Assembly: GCA_035544515.1 (NCBI GenBank)
Contig: DATKEG010000213.1
Span: 1 to 19,602 of the forward strand
From: DATKEG01 sp035544515
Lineage (GTDB): Bacteria; Acidobacteriota; Vicinamibacteria; Fen-336
DNA length: 19,602 bases
Direction: 5' to 3'
This document shows, piece after piece, positions 14,626-19,602 of this stretch (positions within the stretch are counted from its first letter, which is position 1; each line of letters starts with the position of its first letter). A program made the translations under genes and the position numbers. The notes beneath the pieces are model-generated. The model was not told where the DNA came from. It ran no database searches and worked only from the letters and a program-made list of their open reading frames with translations.

Positions 14626-16116
14626 GTGCCCAACCGCCGGATCGCCGGCCCGCGCGCGTGGAGGCCCGTGGCCGCTCTGGCGGCCCTGGCTCTCGCCTGC
14701 GCCGTCCTCTCGACCGCCGGGCCCGGCGACTCGCGGCCACGGCTGCTGGTCCTGACCGACATCGGCGGCGATCCGGACGACATCCAGTCGCTGCGCCGGC
14801 TGATGCTTTACGCGAACGAGTTCAGGATCGAGGGGCTGGTCGCCTCCGCCAGCGGCACGCCCGGCGAGGTCGGCCGGGACGTGACGCGTCCCGACCTCAT
14901 CCGGCTGGTGCTGGACGACTACGCCGCCGTGCGGGACAACCTCGCTCGCCACGCGCCCGGCTACCCGCGGGCGGACGAGCTGCGGCGGGTGGTCGGGAGC
15001 GGCAGCCCGCTCCGCGGCGTGTCCCATCTCGGCGTGGGCCGCTCGACGGAGGGCTCGCAGCTGATCGCGGCCGCCCTGCGGGCGAGCCCGGAGCCTCTTT
15101 ACGTGGCGGTCTGGGGAGGGGCGCACGACCTCGCGCAGGCGCTGCACGACGTGCGCGAAGCGTCTCCGCCCGGCACGGCCGGGCAGGTCGTGTCGCGCTT
15201 GCGCGCCTACGCCATCGCCGACCAGGACGGCGGAACGGGGGCGTGGATCCGCCGCGAGTTCGAGGACGTGCGCTACGTCGAGACCGGCCCACCCGGCATG
15301 GACCGTTTCGCGGCGCTGTTCCGGGGCATGTACCAGAACGACTCGCCCGGCGGCGGAGTGCCGCTGCCCCTGGTCGACGACGAGACCGCGGCCTCGAACC
15401 AGGAAGCCTGGGTCGAGGAGCACGTCCGCAGCGGCCACGGCCCGCTCGGCGCCGGCTATCCGCTGGTGGTCCAGAACCCTCCGGCCCCGCGCCACACGCG
15501 CGGCGTTAAGGAGGGCGACACGCCGTCGTGGTTCTTCGCCTTCGCCAACGGCCTCGGCGATCCGGACCAGCCGACCTGGGGCGGCTGGGGCGGCCGGTTC
15601 CGGCCCGGCCAGGGCGGACACTTCACGGATGCCGAAGACGACCACCCCTCGGGCTCGGCCGACGCCGCCGTGCGCCGCAAGTGGACGGTGGCGCGCTGGC
15701 GGCGCGCGTATCAGAACGACTTCCGGGCGCGCATGGATTGGTGCGTGCAGCCGTTCGCGCGCGCCAACCACAACCCGGTCGCGGCCGTGAACGCCGACCG
15801 GTCACGGCGGCCGCTGCGCCTCGACGTGCGTCCGGGCGAACGGATGGTCCTCGACGCCGGCGGCTCCACCGATCCCGACGGCGATCGTCTGGGATTCCGC
15901 TGGTGGGTCTACCGGGAGGCGTCCAGCGGCGACGCGGCCGTCGCGCTTTCGGGCGCGGACGGGCCGCGCGCCACGGCTTCGGTGGCGGCTGAAGGAGCGG
16001 GGACGGTCCACGTCGTCCTGGAGGTCTTGGACGGCGGCACGCCGCCGCTCAGCGCGTACCGGCGCGTGCTGCTACAGGTCGGCGTTCCGCCTCGGCCGCC
16101 GGCTTCGCGCCGCTGA
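14626..16116 (+). CDS. Sde182/DUF1593 nucleoside-hydrolase-like exported protein
   Basis: Exported 496-residue protein of the DUF1593 (Pfam PF07632) family, named after the cellulose-binding protein Sde182 of Saccharophagus. The GTG start gives a Sec-like signal (VPNRRIAGPRAWRPVAALAA and the following hydrophobic residues). The N-terminal domain (about 38-320) opens with RLLVLTDIGGDPDD, whose Asp45, 49, 51 and 52 parallel the calcium-binding DTDxGxDD loop of nucleoside hydrolases. The C-terminal part (about 390-490) is Ig/PKD-like (VLDAGGSTDPDGDRLGFRWW), as in the Sde0182 C-terminal domain. The family is frequent in polysaccharide-utilisation loci; its reaction is not established. An ATG at 14569 is an alternative start with GGGGGAG 11 nt upstream, but it would bury the signal behind 19 acidic residues. 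The 3' end overlaps the opposing haem/FG-GAP gene by 68 bp. Confidence 0.87.
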   Translation: MPNRRIAGPRAWRPVAALAALALACAVLSTAGPGDSRPRLLVLTDIGGDPDDIQSLRRLMLYANEFRIEGLVASASGTPGEVGRDVTRPDLIRLVLDDYAAVRDNLARHAPGYPRADELRRVVGSGSPLRGVSHLGVGRSTEGSQLIAAALRASPEPLYVAVWGGAHDLAQALHDVREASPPGTAGQVVSRLRAYAIADQDGGTGAWIRREFEDVRYVETGPPGMDRFAALFRGMYQNDSPGGGVPLPLVDDETAASNQEAWVEEHVRSGHGPLGAGYPLVVQNPPAPRHTRGVKEGDTPSWFFAFANGLGDPDQPTWGGWGGRFRPGQGGHFTDAEDDHPSGSADAAVRRKWTVARWRRAYQNDFRARMDWCVQPFARANHNPVAAVNADRSRRPLRLDVRPGERMVLDAGGSTDPDGDRLGFRWWVYREASSGDAAVALSGADGPRATASVAAEGAGTVHVVLEVLDGGTPPLSAYRRVLLQVGVPPRPPASRR

Positions 16117-17644
16117 CGCGCCGGTTCTCCCACAGCTCCACCCAGGCCCCCGTCTCGAGCGCGAAGTTGCCGACGACGAGGTCGATGTCGCCGTCGCCGT
16201 CGTAGTCGGCGGCGTCGAGGGTCACGTGCTGCCCCCCTACCTCGAGGGTCCGGCGCTCGAAGCGGCCGGGCGAAACCTGCTCGAGCCACACGAGCGAAGC
16301 GGCCGGCCCGCGCGGCCGGTCCGCGGCGCCGCGCGGCGCCGGGACGAACGCGGCGGCCACCACGTCGAGGTCGCCGTCGCCATCGAGGTCCACGGCCAGC
16401 GCGCGGTGGACGCCGGGCAGGTTCGCCAGCTCGTGCTCCCGGAACGACAGGCCGCCGCGGTTCTCGAGCCAGCGGATGCCGTGGTACGGCTTGACCAGAA
16501 AGTCGTCGAGCATGTCGCCGTTGGTGACGAGCACGTCGAGGTCGCCGTCGCCGTCGAAGTCCACCAGCTCCAGTCCCGAAGAGCCCCACGCGGGATGCGG
16601 CGCCGCGTGCAGCGTCTGCGGCCGGAACCCCCCTTTGCCGTCCCCCAGGAACGCCACCACCGCTTCGTGGTGCTGGGAGATGAGGGCCACGAAATCGAGC
16701 TTGCCATCGCCGTCGAGGTCGACGACCGGCACGTGGATGGCCCCCTGGCGTGGGTCGATCTCGCGCTTGACGAACACCGGAGCGCCTCCACGCCCGCCGC
16801 GGTTCTCGAGCAGGAAGATCCCGCCGACCTCGCGCCACCCGAACGCGGCCACGATGAGGTCGACGTCGCCGTCGCCATCCACGTCGGCGGGGCGCACGTC
16901 GGCCACGCGCGGCAGCCCGGTGGCGAGCGTGTGGACCTCGTAGCCGCCCTCCTTCGTCCGTCTCAGCCACACGACGCTGCCCCGTGTGTAGTCGCCGGGG
17001 GCGACGCCCCCGAGGTCCGCGACCACGAGGTCCATCAGGCCGTCGCGGTCGAGGTCGACGGCCTCCACGTGGCAGGGATGGGGGACGCGCGCCAGTATCC
17101 GCAGGCCGGCTTGCGGCCGGGCCGGGTCGGCGGCGAAGACGACGCCCGCGGCCATGTCGGCGCCCACCACCTGCAGGCGGCCGTCGCCGTCGAGGTCGAG
17201 GAAGCGCACGTTGGCGACCGTGGCCTGGGCGGGCTCGCCGCCCGGTCTGGCGAACGCGTGCCGCGCGAACCGTGCTCCCACCGCGGGCGCGGGCCAGGGA
17301 GCGGGATCGGGAAGCGTCTCCGGCGCCCGCGTCTCGTAGAAGCGCGTGATCAGGTCGGGATCGAAGTCGAGCGTGGGCGGAGGCGCGTCGCGGAGGGCGC
17401 CGATCCCGGACAGGGCCAGGGCCGTCATCTCGATGACCGTCGTCTTCCACCGCGCGCGGGGAAGGCTCTCCGGCGGCGGGAACGCGTGGCAGCCCGCGCA
17501 GGCGGTGCGCGCCATCACCTCGTCGGCCGGTGGCGTCGAGCCCGGCATGCCCGGCACGGGCGCCTGAGTGCTCCCCAGCAGCGCAGGCGCCGCCAGGGCC
17601 AGGGCACCCAGGGACAGGAGCCTGGCCCGGCCGGTGAGGGTCAC
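16049..17644 (-). CDS. Exported FG-GAP/VCBS protein with N-terminal haem c motif
   Basis: Predicted 531-residue secreted protein. The start is GTG, followed by a signal peptide (MTLTGRARLLSLGALALAAP, to about STQA). Cys49-Ala-Gly-Cys52-His53 is a CxxCH haem c attachment site in a short cytochrome-like segment (residues about 35-80), with Met71 (KTTVIEMTAL) a possible distal ligand. Seven calcium-loop repeats then follow: LDLDGDGRLQ, VDLDRDGLMD, ADVDGDGDVD, VDLDGDGKLD, VDFDGDGDLD, VDLDGDGDLD and ADYDGDGDID. These would form a seven-bladed propeller. There is no ASPIC/UnbV domain. It probably sits in the periplasm or on the surface as a single-haem electron-transfer or sensor protein; its role is unknown. 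The reading frame extends past the stop of the convergent Sde182-like gene. No Shine-Dalgarno is evident at the GTG, so the exact start is uncertain. Confidence 0.88.
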   Translation of the reverse strand: MTLTGRARLLSLGALALAAPALLGSTQAPVPGMPGSTPPADEVMARTACAGCHAFPPPESLPRARWKTTVIEMTALALSGIGALRDAPPPTLDFDPDLITRFYETRAPETLPDPAPWPAPAVGARFARHAFARPGGEPAQATVANVRFLDLDGDGRLQVVGADMAAGVVFAADPARPQAGLRILARVPHPCHVEAVDLDRDGLMDLVVADLGGVAPGDYTRGSVVWLRRTKEGGYEVHTLATGLPRVADVRPADVDGDGDVDLIVAAFGWREVGGIFLLENRGGRGGAPVFVKREIDPRQGAIHVPVVDLDGDGKLDFVALISQHHEAVVAFLGDGKGGFRPQTLHAAPHPAWGSSGLELVDFDGDGDLDVLVTNGDMLDDFLVKPYHGIRWLENRGGLSFREHELANLPGVHRALAVDLDGDGDLDVVAAAFVPAPRGAADRPRGPAASLVWLEQVSPGRFERRTLEVGGQHVTLDAADYDGDGDIDLVVGNFALETGAWVELWENRRVSGAKPAAEAERRPVAARAGTR

Positions 17645-17693
17645 CCGCGCGCGTGAACGGCCGGGGGCCGGTCGGGGTAGGACATCCGCTCCA

Positions 17694-17723
17694 TTGAACC
17701 GGTGAAAACGAAGAGCTTACCAT
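17694..17723 (+). promoter_or_regulatory. Possible sigma-70-like promoter for the TPR protein gene
   Basis: TTGAAC (17694-17699) and TACCAT (17718-17723) are each 4/6 matches to -35 and -10 hexamers, with an 18-bp spacer. They lie in the locally AT-richer 140-bp spacer between divergent genes and would give a leader of roughly 55 nt. This is a weak match in GC-rich DNA. Confidence 0.3.
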
Positions 17724-17784
17724 GGCGCCGGGAATGCGCCGATCTCCGCTCGTGTGGGAGAATAGGGCGAAAGAGAGGACATCC

Positions 17785-18771
17785 ATGAACCGCGCCTTCT
17801 TCGCGCGTTGCTCGGTGTTGACCCTGGGTCTGGCCGTGACGCTGGCGCCTCCCGCCCCGGCGTCGCGGACGACCGCGGGCGTGCGCGGCCGCGTGGTCGA
17901 CGAGCAGGGCGCGGGCGTCCCGGACGTGAAGATCGACATGGAGTTCAAGGGCGAGAGCCGGCAGAAGGTCACCCGGTCCCAGACCACCGACAAGAAGGGT
18001 GGCTTCGTCCGCATGGGCATCCCGGACGGACCCTGGACGTTCACCTTCACGAAGGAGGGCTACACGCCCACCGTGATCGAGATGCATCTCTCCCTCGGGG
18101 GGTTCTCGGAGATGGGCGACGTGGCCCTCGAGGTCGCGCCTGTGGCGGCGGCCGTGCCCGCCGGACCAGTGGAGGCCGTGCTGCCTGCGACCCCGGAATC
18201 GAACCAGGCGGGGGAGACCTACATGAAGGCGGTGGAGGCGGCCCAGGCCGGACGGTACGACGAGGCCGAGCCCATGCTGAGGGAGATCCTGGCGGAGTTC
18301 CCCGACCTGGCGGCGGCCCACTACAACCTCGGCTTCATCTACCAGAAGAAGAAGGACTGGAAGGCGGCCGAGGCCGAGTATCGCCGCGTCACCGAGCTGC
18401 AGCCGGAGAAGAGCGACGCGTTCGTGGCGCTCTCGGCCGTGCAGAGGCTGGACGGGCGGCTGGACGGGGCCTTGCAGGGCCTCATCGCCGCGGCGCCCCG
18501 GTTCGAAACGGACGCCCGATTCCAGTACGCGCTCGGCCTCACGGCCAACGACGCGGGGGAGACGGCCGAGGCGGATGCGGCGTTCAAAAAGGCGGCGGAG
18601 CTGGATCCCGCCAACCCCGAGCCGTTGTACCACCGCGCCACCATCGCGGTGGGGCAGAACCGCATCGCCGAGGCCGTCGGGCTGCTCGACACGTACCTGG
18701 CCATGACGGGCCAGGTCCCCGAGAACGTGCAGACGGCCAAGGGCCTGCTGGCGGCGTTGAAGAAGAAGTAG
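17785..18771 (+). CDS. Exported protein with carboxypeptidase-regulatory-like domain and TPR repeats
   Basis: Predicted 328-residue exported protein. A Sec signal (MNRAFFARCSVLTLGLAVTL, to about PAPAS) precedes a carboxypeptidase-regulatory-like/transthyretin-type beta-sandwich at residues 31-117 (AGVRGRVVDEQGAGVPDVKI, DGPWTFTFTKEGYTP). An Ala/Pro-rich linker follows, then TPR units from about residue 143 to 305, for example AAQAGRYDEAEPMLREIL, AAHYNLGFIYQKKKDWKAAE and AAFKKAAELDPANPEPLYH. The protein ends in a lysine-rich tail. It is probably a periplasmic or surface scaffold; partners are unknown. The start is well supported by AGAGAGGA 5 nt before the ATG. It is divergent from the haem/FG-GAP gene and converges on another TPR gene 15 bp away. 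No catalytic residues are recognised. Confidence 0.88.
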   Translation: MNRAFFARCSVLTLGLAVTLAPPAPASRTTAGVRGRVVDEQGAGVPDVKIDMEFKGESRQKVTRSQTTDKKGGFVRMGIPDGPWTFTFTKEGYTPTVIEMHLSLGGFSEMGDVALEVAPVAAAVPAGPVEAVLPATPESNQAGETYMKAVEAAQAGRYDEAEPMLREILAEFPDLAAAHYNLGFIYQKKKDWKAAEAEYRRVTELQPEKSDAFVALSAVQRLDGRLDGALQGLIAAAPRFETDARFQYALGLTANDAGETAEADAAFKKAAELDPANPEPLYHRATIAVGQNRIAEAVGLLDTYLAMTGQVPENVQTAKGLLAALKKK

Positions 18772-18786
18772 CGGCCGGCGCGGCCG
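18772..18786. terminator. GC hairpin exactly filling a convergent intergenic gap
   Basis: CGGCC-GGCGC-GGCCG is a perfect five-pair stem with a five-base loop. It begins on the base after one stop codon and ends on the base before the opposing stop codon. No T-run follows on either strand, so a bidirectional terminator role is only tentative. Confidence 0.3.
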
Positions 18787-19602
18787 TCACGGGTTGGGCG
18801 GCGGTTCTTCCTCGGGTTGCGCTTCCACGCCACCCACCGACTGCGGCCCGGAGCGCGCGGTGCGCCGCGCCTTGTCCAGCTTCAGGAATGCCGCCCGCTC
18901 CTGGGCGGCGTCCTCGTCGCGCCCGGCCGTCGCGTAGGCCCGGGCCAGCGAGAAGCGCACCTCGGGGCTGTCCGGCGCGAGCGCTTTCGCCCGCTCCAGG
19001 GACTGGACCGCCGCCTCCAGCTCGCCCGTCTCGAGGCGGATCCGGCCCAGCGCGTTGTGCGCGGCGAAGAGGTTGGGCGCCAGCTCGGTGCCCTTCTCCG
19101 CGTGGGGCCGGGCCTCCTCGTACCGCGCCTGCTTGATCAGCTCGTAGGCGATCTGCAGCATCGCGTGGTAATGGGTCGGCGAGGCGCGCAGCTCGCGGCG
19201 GAACTCCTCCAGCGCCGCCTCCGGCTGCTCGCCCAGCAGGAAGACGCCGAAGGCGTAGTGCACGTTGGGCGCGGTGGGATAACGCGAGACCAGCTCCTCG
19301 AACGCCTGCTTGCCGAACGCCGAGACGCGGCCCTTGGCCTGATGAAAGCCCGCCCGGCCCGCCATGAGGATCATCTCGCGCCGGTCTACCGGCGCTTCGC
19401 TGGGCAGGTAGGGTATGCGGAGGACGCTCAGGCCGAAGGCCTCGATGATGGCCGTGCTGTCCTTCTGCTGCTTCGCGAACTCACGCAACGCCTCGAAGGC
19501 CGCCTCGAACTGCTCGAACCGGTTGAGGAGGATCGCCGTATGGTAGGTGGCGACGGACAGGATCTCCGGGCTCACGATCCCGAGGCCGCGGGCCGCCTGT
19601 AG
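18787..19602 (-). CDS. TPR-repeat protein, 5' end beyond the window
   Basis: The reading frame is open to the last base of the window (it begins ...LQAARGLGIVSPEIL), so the N-terminus lies outside; about 271 codons are visible. The valine at 19575 is a GTG that could be read as a start, but the uninterrupted frame upstream argues for a longer protein. Helical TPR units are clear: ATYHTAILLNRFEQFEAAFE, ALEEFRRELRASPTHYHAML, ARPHAEKGTELAPNLFAAHN and AVQSLERAKALAPDSPEVRF. The protein ends in a Pro/Glu-rich tail (EAQPEEEPPPNP). TPR arrays mediate protein-protein contacts; no enzymatic domain is visible in this part. In Acidobacteriota such proteins often stand beside CRTAC1-like genes, as here, but their role is not known. 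Confidence 0.85.
   Translation of the reverse strand, partial: LQAARGLGIVSPEILSVATYHTAILLNRFEQFEAAFEALREFAKQQKDSTAIIEAFGLSVLRIPYLPSEAPVDRREMILMAGRAGFHQAKGRVSAFGKQAFEELVSRYPTAPNVHYAFGVFLLGEQPEAALEEFRRELRASPTHYHAMLQIAYELIKQARYEEARPHAEKGTELAPNLFAAHNALGRIRLETGELEAAVQSLERAKALAPDSPEVRFSLARAYATAGRDEDAAQERAAFLKLDKARRTARSGPQSVGGVEAQPEEEPPPNP

Noticed and set aside
11742..15509. A 1255-codon plus-strand frame crossing three genes, including a well-spaced GGGG-ATG at 14619
   Set aside because: Inside the Sde182-like gene its translation is Arg/Ala/Gly/Pro-rich noise, whereas the neighbouring frame shows the TDIGGDPDD motif. The ribosome-site match is probably coincidental.
16180..17200. Recurring GTCGCCGTCGCC-like DNA units that look like a tandem repeat
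   Set aside because: They are the codons of the Asp/Gly calcium loops of the FG-GAP repeats, spaced by blade length, not a DNA-level satellite.
17641..18633. A minus-strand frame opposite the TPR protein gene, ending GGGTGA at the GTG of the haem/FG-GAP gene
   Set aside because: It looks like a coupled upstream gene, but its sequence is a shadow of the TPR gene, which has a strong ribosome site, a signal peptide and clear repeats.

Overview
The window is GC-rich DNA (roughly 70% by eye) with densely packed genes. It carries no rRNA, tRNA, CRISPR array, transposase or phage gene that I can see. The protein set is Tat- and Sec-exported glycosidases, a CRTAC1-type FG-GAP/ASPIC-UnbV protein, a haem c/FG-GAP protein, a regulatory-like-domain TPR protein and an Sde182-like protein. 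It suggests a free-living, polysaccharide-degrading soil bacterium. Acidobacteriota (for example Vicinamibacteria-like) would fit, but this is inference from gene content; no marker gene is present.

Region 1 (1-9883, all minus strand) is an operon-like run of five carbohydrate-active enzymes. In transcription order they are: an AbfA-type GH51 arabinofuranosidase with a Tat-like leader, a second GH51 with a Tat-like leader, a large secreted GH2 enzyme, a third GH51 of the long type with an inserted binding domain, and a GH127 beta-L-arabinofuranosidase cut off by the window start. Gaps are 36 nt, about 183 nt, a 1-nt overlap, and 10 nt. The catalytic acids (and the GH127 cysteines) are visible in every one.

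Region 2 (9884-12683): a 79-bp divergent spacer separates the operon from a plus-strand GH39 glycosidase. The GH39 gene converges, with 6 bp between stops, on a minus-strand zinc-dependent MDR dehydrogenase. Together, regions 1 and 2 look like a locus for removing arabinose (alpha- and beta-L-arabinofuranosyl) and xylose-like residues from plant arabinans, arabinoxylans or arabinogalactans, plus one possible sugar or polyol oxidoreductase. No transporter, TonB receptor or dedicated regulator lies in the window.

Region 3 (12846-17644): two minus-strand seven-repeat FG-GAP beta-propeller proteins flank a plus-strand Sde182/DUF1593 nucleoside-hydrolase-like exported protein. The upstream pair is divergent with nearly touching or overlapping starts. 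The downstream pair is convergent with 68 bp of coding overlap. One FG-GAP protein ends in an ASPIC/UnbV domain and the other starts with a CxxCH haem motif.

Region 4 (17785-19602): a plus-strand exported carboxypeptidase-regulatory-like plus TPR protein converges on a minus-strand TPR protein that runs off the window end. The 15-bp gap is exactly filled by a small GC hairpin.

No gene-free stretch exceeds about 185 bp. High GC makes long antisense and out-of-frame reading frames common here, and I have left them out.
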